Origin: CALOBA01 sp942491465
GTDB taxonomy: Bacteria > Pseudomonadota > Gammaproteobacteria > Chromatiales > Chromatiaceae
DNA length: 12,105 bases
Assembly (NCBI GenBank): GCA_942491465.1
Contig: CALOBA010000066.1
Location: 1-12,105, forward strand
Direction of reading: 5' to 3'
Below the pieces are notes generated by a model. The model did not search any database and was not told the DNA's origin. It was given only the letters and a program-made list of their open reading frames with translations. This document shows positions 5,643 through 12,105 of the stretch, piece after piece. Both the position numbers and the translations under genes were made by a program. The first letter of the stretch is position 1. Each line of letters starts with the position of its first letter.

Positions 5643-8600
5643 GTGCCCGCGCGACTGATCCGCTGGTCCATCGACAACCGGGCGCTGGTGCTGATCGCCA
5701 CGCTGATCCTGGCCGCCTGGGGCTGGTTCTCGCTGAAGCAGGTGCCGGTGGACGCGATCCCGGACCTGTCCGACGTGCAGATCATCATCCGCACCAGCGT
5801 GCCGGGGCAGTCGCCGCGGGTGGTGGAGGAGCAGGTCACCTACCCGATCACGACCACGATGCTGGCCGTGCCGGGCGCACGGGCCGTGCGCGGCTATTCC
5901 TTCTTCGGCGATTCCTACGTCTACGTCATCTTCGAGGACGGCACCGACCTGTACTGGGCTCGCACCCGGGTCCTGGAATACCTGAGCCAGGCCGCGGCGG
6001 CGCTTCCCGCGGGCGTGCAGCCGCGGCTGGGGCCGGACGCCACCGGCGTCGGCTGGGTTTACAGCTATGCGCTGGTGGACCGCGGCGGCGGCCATGATCT
6101 GTCTCAGCTGCGCAGCCTTCAGGACTGGTTCCTGAAGCCGGAGCTGCAGACCGTGCCCGGCGTGGCCGAGGTGGCCGCCGTCGGCGGCATGGTGCGGCAG
6201 TACCAGATCGTCGTCGACCCGGAGCGGCTGCGGGCCCGCGGCATCCCGCTCGGGCGGGTCATCGACGAGGTACGGGGCGCCAACCAGGAGGTGGGCGGCT
6301 CGGTGCTGGAGCTCGGCGAGGCCGAGTACATGATCCGCACCCGCGGCTATCTGCAGTCTCTGCAGGACATCCGCGACATCCCGCTCGGCGTCACCGACGA
6401 CGGCATCCCGACCTTCCTCGGCGACGTCGCCGAGGTGCAGGTGGGCCCGGAGATGCGCCGCGCCGTCACCGATCTGGACGGGGAAGGGGAGGTGACCGGC
6501 GGTATCGTCGTCATGCGCCACGGCGAGAACGCGCTCGAGACCATCGCCGCGGTGAAGGCGCGGCTCGCGGCGCTGGCCGACGGTCTGCCCGACGGCGTCG
6601 AGCTCGTCGAGACCTACGACCGCTCGGCGCTGATCGAGCGCGCGGTGGACAATCTGACCGACCGGCTGAAGGAGGAGCTGATCGTCGTCGCCCTGGTCTG
6701 CCTGCTGTTCCTGTTCCATCTGCGCTCGGCCTTCGTCGCCGTCGTCACGCTGCCGCTCGGCATCCTGGCCGCCTTTCTGGTCATGCGCTTTCAAGGCATC
6801 AACGCCAACATCATGTCCCTGGGCGGCATCGCCATCGCCATCGGCGCGATGGTGGACGCGGCCATCGTCATGATCGAGAACGCCCACAAGCACCTGGAGC
6901 GGGCCGGGCCTGGGGTCACGTCCGCCGAGCGCTGGCGGATCGTGCGCCAGGCCTCGGAGGAGGTGGGGCCGGCGCTGTTCTATTCGCTGCTGATCATCAC
7001 GCTGAGCTTCGTGCCGGTATTCACGCTGCAGGCCCAGGAGGGCCGGCTGTTCGCGCCGCTGGCCTATACCAAGACCTATGCCATGGCCGCCGCCGCAGCG
7101 CTGTCGGTGACGCTGGTGCCGGTGCTGATGGGGTATCTGATCCGCGGCCGCATCCCGCCGGAGCGGGCCAATCCGCTGAACCGGCTGCTGATCCGCGCCT
7201 ACCGGCCGCTGCTGGAGCGGGTGCTGGTCCGACCCGGCCGGACCCTGCTCATCGCGCTGGCCGCGGTGGCCAGCCTGGTGCTGCCGCTGTACGGCATCGG
7301 CGGCCTGCTGGAGCCGCTGAAATGGCCGTTCCAGGCGGTCTCGGCCGCGAGCTCGGTCGTCGGTTCGGCCGACGCGGGAGGCCCGACAACCGCGCCCGAG
7401 CAGACTCCCACGGAAAGGCCCCAGTCCGCCGGCCGAACCCCGCCGGAGGTCATCCGGGGCTGGCAGACGGCCATGAACGATGCCTGGACCCGCACCCTGG
7501 GCGGCATCCCGGTGCTCGGGGACATCGGCGGCGGCCTCGGCACGGAGTTCATGCCGACCCTGTTCGAGGGCGACCTGATGTACATGCCCACGACGCTGCC
7601 GGGCCTGTCCATCGGCAAGGCCCGAGAACTCTTGCAGCAGACCGACCGGCTCATCCGCACCCTGCCCGAGGTGGAGCAGGTGTTCGGCAAGATCGGCCGC
7701 GCCGAGACGGCGACCGACCCGGCGCCGCTGACCATGATCGAGACCCTGATCCGGCTGAAGCCGCGGGAGCAGTGGCGCCCAGGGCTGACGCTCGATGACC
7801 TGATCGCGGAGCTGGACGCCCTGGTGCGTTTCCCGGGCCTGACCAACGCCTGGATCATGCCCATCAAGACCCGTATCGACATGCTCGCCACCGGTATCAA
7901 GACGCCCGTGGGCATCAAGGTGGCCGGTCCCGACCTGACCGAGATCGAGCGCATCGGCCGGCGCATCGAGCGGGCGCTGGAGGACCTGCCGGGCACCCGC
8001 TCGGTCTACTCGGAGCGGGTGGCCGCCGGCCGCTACATCGAGATCATTCCCAAGCGCCGCGAAGCCGCGCGGTTCGGCCTGAACGTGGACGACATCAACC
8101 AGCTCGTGGCCGCCGCCGTCGGCGGCATCAATGTCACCCAGACCGTCGAGGGCCTGGAGCGCTATCCGGTCAACATCCGCTTCCCGCGGGAGCAGCGGGA
8201 CGACCCGGCCAAGCTGCGCGAGCTGCCGCTGGTGACGCCGTCCGGCGCCCAGGTGCCGCTGTCGCAGGTGGCCGAGGTGCGGGTGGTGGACGGCCCGCCG
8301 ATGCTGAAGAGCGAGGACGCCAGGCTCAACGGCTGGACCTTCGTCGACATCGCGGACGTCGACCTGGGGCGCTACGTCGAGCGCGCCCGGCGCGCCGTGG
8401 CGGAAGGGGTGGACCTGCCGCCGGGCTATTCCATCACCTGGTCCGGCCAGTACGAGCACATGCTGCGCGCCCACGAGCGCCTGGAGCAGGTCATCCCGCT
8501 GACGCTGGCCGTGATCTTCGCGCTGCTGTACCTGACCTTCCGCCGCGTCGGCGAGGCGGCCCTGGTCATGCTGTCGCTGCCCTTCGCGCTGGTGGGCGGC

Positions 8601-9002
8601 TTCTGGCTCATCGCCGCGCTGGGCTACGACCTGTCGGTGGCGGTGGCCGTCGGCTTCATCGCGCTGGCCGGCGTCGCCGCCGAGTTCGGCGTGGTGATGC
8701 TGATCTACCTGGACAACGCGCTGAAGCGCTATGCCGAGGAGGGCCGGTTGTCGTCGGTGGAGGATCTCAAGGCCGCCATCATGGAAGGGGCCGTGCTTCG
8801 CATCCGCCCCAAGGCCATGACCGTGGCCGTCATCATCGCCGGCCTGCTGCCGATCATGCTCAACACCGGCACCGGCTCCGAGGTCATGCAGCGCATCGCC
8901 GCGCCAATGGTCGGCGGCATGATCACGGCACCGCTGTTGTCGTTGTTCGTGCTGCCCGCGATCTACCTGCTCTGGAAGCGCCGCGCGCTGGGGCTGGGCT
9001 GA
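5643..9002 (+). CDS. cusA: CusA-like Cu(I)/Ag(I) RND efflux pump (HME4 type)
   Basis: This is the inner-membrane, proton-driven pump of the tripartite system, exporting monovalent copper and silver. The TM4 signature GGIAIAIGAMVDAAIVMIEN with D405 is that of CusA, not the DFG/DG type of divalent-metal CzcA pumps. Recalled E. coli CusA functional residues are in place: R83, M391, M403 and M481 (E. coli M486) in the first half; then E642, M648, D692, M698, E700, R744, M747 and K753, equivalent to E. coli E567, M573, D617, M623, E625, R669, M672 and K678. The constant shift of 75 in the second half comes from an insert at about 555-632. The C-terminal TM block has AMTVAVIIAGLLPIML and GSEVMQRIAAPMVGGMITAP. 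At 1119 aa it is longer than the usual 1040-1050. The start is GTG 5643, 6 bases after cusB, so the two are likely translationally coupled. The outer-membrane partner is not in the window. Confidence 0.95.
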   Translation: MPARLIRWSIDNRALVLIATLILAAWGWFSLKQVPVDAIPDLSDVQIIIRTSVPGQSPRVVEEQVTYPITTTMLAVPGARAVRGYSFFGDSYVYVIFEDGTDLYWARTRVLEYLSQAAAALPAGVQPRLGPDATGVGWVYSYALVDRGGGHDLSQLRSLQDWFLKPELQTVPGVAEVAAVGGMVRQYQIVVDPERLRARGIPLGRVIDEVRGANQEVGGSVLELGEAEYMIRTRGYLQSLQDIRDIPLGVTDDGIPTFLGDVAEVQVGPEMRRAVTDLDGEGEVTGGIVVMRHGENALETIAAVKARLAALADGLPDGVELVETYDRSALIERAVDNLTDRLKEELIVVALVCLLFLFHLRSAFVAVVTLPLGILAAFLVMRFQGINANIMSLGGIAIAIGAMVDAAIVMIENAHKHLERAGPGVTSAERWRIVRQASEEVGPALFYSLLIITLSFVPVFTLQAQEGRLFAPLAYTKTYAMAAAAALSVTLVPVLMGYLIRGRIPPERANPLNRLLIRAYRPLLERVLVRPGRTLLIALAAVASLVLPLYGIGGLLEPLKWPFQAVSAASSVVGSADAGGPTTAPEQTPTERPQSAGRTPPEVIRGWQTAMNDAWTRTLGGIPVLGDIGGGLGTEFMPTLFEGDLMYMPTTLPGLSIGKARELLQQTDRLIRTLPEVEQVFGKIGRAETATDPAPLTMIETLIRLKPREQWRPGLTLDDLIAELDALVRFPGLTNAWIMPIKTRIDMLATGIKTPVGIKVAGPDLTEIERIGRRIERALEDLPGTRSVYSERVAAGRYIEIIPKRREAARFGLNVDDINQLVAAAVGGINVTQTVEGLERYPVNIRFPREQRDDPAKLRELPLVTPSGAQVPLSQVAEVRVVDGPPMLKSEDARLNGWTFVDIADVDLGRYVERARRAVAEGVDLPPGYSITWSGQYEHMLRAHERLEQVIPLTLAVIFALLYLTFRRVGEAALVMLSLPFALVGGFWLIAALGYDLSVAVAVGFIALAGVAAEFGVVMLIYLDNALKRYAEEGRLSSVEDLKAAIMEGAVLRIRPKAMTVAVIIAGLLPIMLNTGTGSEVMQRIAAPMVGGMITAPLLSLFVLPAIYLLWKRRALGLG

Positions 9003-9130
9003 GTGCCTGGCTGGGCGACAGGACTGCCGGTGCCGGCCTCTGGCGCGGCGCACCCGCTGCCCGTCACGACGCAGCCGCGGCGCGAGGCGTCGAGCGCGGC
9101 ACCGCCGACCGCCTATGGCACCGCGCCAGG

Positions 9131-10048
9131 TCAGTCCGCCTGCGTCTGCTCCTCGATGCCTTTCGATTCGGCCGAAGCAGCGGGAGCCGGCGCATCGTTC
9201 TGCCCAGCGGACGTGGACGCCGCGCTGCCCGTCAGGTCCCCCGCCGCCGGCGTTTCGGCCAGCGGCTGATAGGGCAGCTCCCGAAAGTCTCGGGAAATCC
9301 GCATATAATCGGCGGGCAGAGCCGCCGTCGACACCGATCGCAGTGTCCAGGCCGCGACATCGGCCGCCCTGCGGCTGCGCACGGACACGAACTCCTCGTC
9401 GCCGGTGGCCGCCGGCAGCCAGTCCCACCCGCGCTTGCGCGCCATCTCGAACAGCCTGGCCAGCGTGCGGGTCTCGCGTTCAGTGATGCCGAGCGCGGCC
9501 TTGTTGGCCATGCAGTGCTCGATGCCCGGCTCACCGTCTACGAGCTCCATGACGACGCGGCAGCGCACGTCGGCGATGGTCTCCATGCGCTCGGTGGGCT
9601 GGAGCCGCGGCCCGGGCGGCGTCGCTGCACCGACAGCCAGCGATGCGGCCGCGGATGCCGGTGCCGCGCTTTCCGGACGCGCGGCGGCCGCTGGCGGCGC
9701 TGACGGCGGTCTCGTTTCGGTTGCCGCCTCCTGCCTGCCCGCACCCCGGTCAGCCGGGCCCAGCCGAGGCTGGACGGGCGGTGTCAGGGGCGTGTAGGTG
9801 CGGTTCTGCACATCCACCCGGAACAGCGGAAAGAACTTGCCGGCCTGAAACAGCAGATACTCGCCGGCCTGATCCGATGACTCGACGCGAACGAAAAAGC
9901 GGGCGACCGAGAGCGTCTTGGCGGCGTCCTCCCCAACCTCCGTGGTCACGTCGTAAACGAGTCTTGCATCGGCGTGGACAACGGGGACCCCCGCGCCGAG
10001 CATGGCGACAATCAGCAGAGGTTTGATCATCATTCGGGAGCCGGACAT
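9131..10048 (-). CDS. Exported protein of unknown function, possibly DUF4412-like
   Basis: The function is not known. The 305-residue product starts with a Sec signal peptide (about 1-26, core LLIVAMLGAGVPVV, ending VHA). Next come a beta-rich segment (27-90, LVYDVTTE, ARFFVRVE, EYLLFQAGKF, RVDVQNRTYTPL), a low-complexity Ala/Pro/Arg linker (about 92-150), a second folded segment with two cysteines (C163 in DVRCRVVMEL, C179 in EHCMANKAALGI) and a charged helix ERETRTLARLFEMARKRG, and an Ala/Ser/Gln-rich tail. The pattern of short strands followed by a C-x-V segment recalls DUF4412 periplasmic proteins, but this is a weak judgement from memory. The start at 10048 has AGGA 8 bases upstream; in-frame ATGs at 10033 and 10030 lack a ribosome binding site. 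The gene is convergent to cusA (128-base gap, no clear terminator), so it is not part of that operon. Confidence 0.75.
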   Translation of the reverse strand: MSGSRMMIKPLLIVAMLGAGVPVVHADARLVYDVTTEVGEDAAKTLSVARFFVRVESSDQAGEYLLFQAGKFFPLFRVDVQNRTYTPLTPPVQPRLGPADRGAGRQEAATETRPPSAPPAAAARPESAAPASAAASLAVGAATPPGPRLQPTERMETIADVRCRVVMELVDGEPGIEHCMANKAALGITERETRTLARLFEMARKRGWDWLPAATGDEEFVSVRSRRAADVAAWTLRSVSTAALPADYMRISRDFRELPYQPLAETPAAGDLTGSAASTSAGQNDAPAPAASAESKGIEEQTQAD

Positions 10049-10087
10049 GCGTCGGGTCCTGTTCGCAGCCAATAAGAACGACGCTGA

Positions 10088-10116
10088 AATGTAGCCGCTC
10101 CTGATCCAATTCACAA
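10088..10116 (-). promoter_or_regulatory. Putative promoter of the exported-protein gene
   Basis: Read on the minus strand, TTGTGA (10116-10111), a 17-base spacer and TACATT (10093-10088) each match the sigma-70 boxes at 4 of 6 positions. The predicted start near 10081 gives a leader of about 33 bases before the start codon at 10048. Confidence 0.4.
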
Positions 10117-10287
10117 GACCATAAGCGTCTGCACAGACGATACGCGCGACGATCGACCGGGATTCCGCCGACGCCCTCGATCGCGCGGCAGCAGGATCAG
10201 CGTCTTGACGGCAGTGTCGACCAATACCGCCCTCCGTTTCATGGCCCGCCTCGTTGGCCGCAGGTGCAGCAGAAAGGCCGGCATTCA

Positions 10288-10322
10288 GGCGGCATCTCTG
10301 CCGCCATGTCAAAAGGACATGG
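10288..10322. repeat. Two adjacent hairpins at the left end of the insertion sequence
   Basis: GGCGGCA (10288-10294) pairs perfectly with TGCCGCC (10299-10305) around TCTC. CCATGTC (10304-10310) then pairs with GACATGG (10316-10322) around AAAAG. The second hairpin includes the first two bases of the element. No T-run follows on either strand. The rest of the gap between the exported-protein gene and the element shows nothing else I can name. Confidence 0.5.
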
Positions 10323-10343
10323 GTGCGGCTCTTCTGAAACGAC
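10321..10343 (+). repeat. Left terminal inverted repeat of the ISKra4-family element
   Basis: It begins GGGTGCGGCTCTT and matches the right end at 21 of 23 positions. The similarity runs two bases further outward (AT), which is self-complementary, so the exact boundary could be 10319 or 10321. Confidence 0.85.
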
Positions 10344-10469
10344 CGGGCCGGACAAAAGAAACAAAGGCTTAGCGAGACTGTGGCGGAAAACGACTGATGA
10401 CGGGGACCCCTTTTGGGTAGGAAACTTAAGGTGCGAATCTTTTGCAACCGACCCGAGGAGACCCCGTCG

Positions 10470-11984
10470 ATGACATCTTATGCGATCACGGCCAGTGCGA
10501 TCGAGCACTACGCGGATGCGCTTGCGCAGTTTGAACACCTGCTGGGCAGACTCAGCGACGAGGAGAACCAGCGGGTAACCCATGGTGCGTTGGAGGCCAT
10601 GGTGCAAACCGAGGGCGGCGAGTTGTTGCGCCGGCTGATTCAAGGTCACCTCGACCAGCGCAGTATCGAGGAGCCGATCCACGAGCGCGTGGTGGGCGCG
10701 GATGGGGTTGCGCGCACGCATCGGCGCGAAGGCTGCAAGCGACGCCTGGAGAGTCGCTTCGGGGAGGTGATCGTCACTCGCCGTGGCTATGGTGGGCGGG
10801 GTTTGGAGAGTATCTTCCCCCTGGATGCGCAGCTGAACCTACCGCCGGACAAGTACTCGCACGGACTGCGCGAGGTGCTGGTGGAAGAGGTCGTTGGTGG
10901 GTCCTTCGATGCGGCGGTGGAGCATCTGGAGCGTGCCGGCGGCGGGCAGATGGCGAAGCGCCAGGCCGAGGAGGTGGCGGTGCGCCTGAGCCAGGATTTC
11001 GATGCCTTCTACGAGCAGCCGGTTGCCGGGCACCAAAGCGGATGCGACAGGGACAAGCTGTTGGTCATCAGCGCCGATGGCAAGGGCATCGTGATGCATC
11101 CCAAGAGTCTGCGCGAGGCCACGCGCCAGGCCCTGGGGCGAGCCGCGCACAAGCAGCACACGCGGCTGAGTCCGGGCGAGAAGAAAAACCGCAAACGCAT
11201 GGCCACGGTGGTCTCGGTCTACGAGGTCGATCCCTACCCGCGCACCCCCGAGCAGATCCTCGATCCCGACCAACCGCCTCAGGCAAAGCGCCCGCGACCG
11301 CAGCACAAACGCACCTGGGCGCGTGTCGAGGCCGCGCAGGGGGCGGTCATTGAACAGGCCTTTGTGGAAGCGGTGCGCCGGGATCCGGATCAGCAGATGC
11401 GCTGGGTGGTGCTCACCGATGGGCAGGAAGACCTGCTGCGCCAAGTCGTCGCTGCCGCCAGGCGTTACAAGGTCGACATTGTCGTGGTGCAGGATTTCGT
11501 GCATGTCCTGGAGTACCTCTGGAAGGCCGCCTATGCCCTCCACCCGCAGGACGCCGAGACACGCGAGGGCTGGGTGATGGATCGGGCAAGCGCCGTGCTA
11601 CAGGGCAACGCCAAGGACGTGGCGGTGGGTCTGCGTCGCGCCGCCACCCGCAAACAGCTCAGCCAAAGCGCGCGCAAGCCCGTCGACAAAGCTGCCGATT
11701 ACATCGACAACAACCGGGAACGACTCCAATACGACCGCGCCCTGGCGCACGGACTGCCGATCGCCACCGGCGTCATCGAAGGCGCGTGTCGACATCTGGT
11801 CAAGGACCGCATGGATATCACCGGCGCGCGCTGGGGCTTGCATCGGGCCGAAGCCATCCTCAAGCTGCGATCACTGAAGATCAGCGGCGACCTGGCGGCC
11901 TACCTGGCGTTTCACTTCGAACAGGAGCACAAGCGCAACTACCCGCAGCCGCCGATTCCTCCGGCAGTGCCCGAGGCCGCCTAA
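10470..11984 (+). CDS. ISKra4-family DDE transposase
   Basis: The 504-residue protein would cut and join the element ends. The putative acidic triad is D203 (VISADGKGIVMHP), D317 (VVLTDGQEDLL) and E437 (GVIEGACRHLVKDRMD), with the following TGARWGLHRAEAILKLRSL as is typical of this family. The N-terminal part has a basic stretch (RTHRREGCKRRLESRFGEV) and IFPLDAQLNLPPDKYSHGL, as in other ISKra4 proteins. ATG 10470 is chosen because GAGGAG (10455-10460) lies 9 bases before it; the same frame stays open further upstream, but without a ribosome binding site of this quality. Its stop lies 96 bases from the right end of the element. No frameshift or internal stop is seen. Confidence 0.93.
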   Translation: MTSYAITASAIEHYADALAQFEHLLGRLSDEENQRVTHGALEAMVQTEGGELLRRLIQGHLDQRSIEEPIHERVVGADGVARTHRREGCKRRLESRFGEVIVTRRGYGGRGLESIFPLDAQLNLPPDKYSHGLREVLVEEVVGGSFDAAVEHLERAGGGQMAKRQAEEVAVRLSQDFDAFYEQPVAGHQSGCDRDKLLVISADGKGIVMHPKSLREATRQALGRAAHKQHTRLSPGEKKNRKRMATVVSVYEVDPYPRTPEQILDPDQPPQAKRPRPQHKRTWARVEAAQGAVIEQAFVEAVRRDPDQQMRWVVLTDGQEDLLRQVVAAARRYKVDIVVVQDFVHVLEYLWKAAYALHPQDAETREGWVMDRASAVLQGNAKDVAVGLRRAATRKQLSQSARKPVDKAADYIDNNRERLQYDRALAHGLPIATGVIEGACRHLVKDRMDITGARWGLHRAEAILKLRSLKISGDLAAYLAFHFEQEHKRNYPQPPIPPAVPEAA

Positions 11985-12057
11985 CATGAATCCGCGCGAC
12001 AAGCGCACAAGGCGACCAAAACGCCGATTCTAACCACACGATTCTTGGTCAGGCAGT

Positions 12058-12080
12058 GTCGTTACAAAAGAGCCGCACCC
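12058..12080 (-). repeat. Right terminal inverted repeat of the ISKra4-family element
   Basis: Read on the minus strand from 12080 it begins GGGTGCGGCTCTTTT. It differs from the left end at two positions. Downstream (12081-12105) only 25 bases remain and nothing can be identified. Confidence 0.85.
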
Positions 12081-12105
12081 ATCGCCGATACCTTCGAGGA
12101 CATTC

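Larger units (their letters stand above)
10321..12080 (+). mobile_element. Complete ISKra4-family insertion sequence (1760 bp)
   Basis: The element has one intact transposase gene and good inverted ends. From 10321 inward the left end reads GGGTGCGGCTCTTCTGAAAC. The right end, read inward from 12080 on the minus strand, gives GGGTGCGGCTCTTTTGTAAC. They agree at 21 of 23 positions, and ends beginning GGG fit the family as I recall it. The flanks share only AT on each side (10319-10320 and 12081-12082). No 8-9 bp target duplication is seen. Intact ends and gene mean it may still be active. Confidence 0.88.

Noticed and set aside
4326..9428. A 1700-codon open frame on the minus strand opposite cusB and cusA
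   Set aside because: It is the shadow of high third-position GC in the real genes: the translation is rich in Arg, Gln, His, Asp and Gly with no domain signature. The plus-strand products are unmistakable families with conserved residues.
10111..10242. A 43-residue minus-strand open frame upstream of the exported-protein gene
   Set aside because: Basic low-information sequence without a recognisable family or clear ribosome binding site, overlapping the putative promoter.
10049..10447. Upstream extension of the exported-protein frame to 438 residues
   Set aside because: It would start inside the insertion sequence and bury the signal peptide. The start at 10048 has a ribosome binding site and puts the signal sequence at the N terminus.
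10314..12103. AGGACAT direct repeat flanking the insertion sequence (10314-10320 and 12097-12103) as a target duplication
   Set aside because: The right copy is 16 bases outside the inverted repeat end, so it does not abut the element; a 7-base match in this search space is plausibly chance.
1..12105. CRISPR arrays, tRNA or rRNA genes, toxin-antitoxin pairs
   Set aside because: No regularly spaced repeats, no tRNA or rRNA sequence and no small paired gene candidates were seen on either strand.

Overview
The window looks like an accessory, copper-related segment of a GC-rich proteobacterial genome. A gammaproteobacterium is most likely, judging by the Cus-type efflux genes, the Sec and lipoprotein signals and the periplasmic FKBP; the genus cannot be told from the sequence. 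Its main cargo is a periplasmic copper-handling set, framed by the remnant of a group II intron on the left and a complete ISKra4-family insertion sequence on the right.

Layout. (a) About 44-330: the 3' end of a group II intron, with the last 49 codons of its reverse transcriptase/maturase and then a good domain V. (b) 331-850: no gene recognised, but three perfect palindromes; the last (578-591) overlaps a consensus -35 box, and a long leader with a hairpin runs to the first gene. (c) 851-3196: a secreted CotA/bilirubin-oxidase-like multicopper oxidase with all copper ligands, closed by an intrinsic terminator at 3251-3275. (d) 3423-9002: a three-gene operon with its own putative promoter, coding for a periplasmic FKBP-type prolyl isomerase, a CusB-like lipoprotein adaptor with two tandem metal-binding modules, and a CusA-like Cu(I)/Ag(I) RND pump with an insert of about 78 residues. 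The first two genes appear to start with TTG and the third with GTG. (e) 9131-10048, minus strand: a convergent gene for an exported protein of unknown function, possibly DUF4412-like. (f) 10288-10322: two adjacent hairpins. (g) 10321-12080: a 1760-bp ISKra4-family element with 21/23 matched inverted ends and an intact DDE transposase.

Working together (inference). The oxidase could oxidise toxic Cu(I) in the periplasm. The HMBD modules of the adaptor could collect Cu(I)/Ag(I) and pass it to the pump. The FKBP could help fold envelope proteins under metal stress or assist the pump complex. No outer-membrane channel of the CusC type, CusF chaperone, P-type ATPase or metal sensor is present, so the system must use partners encoded outside the window.
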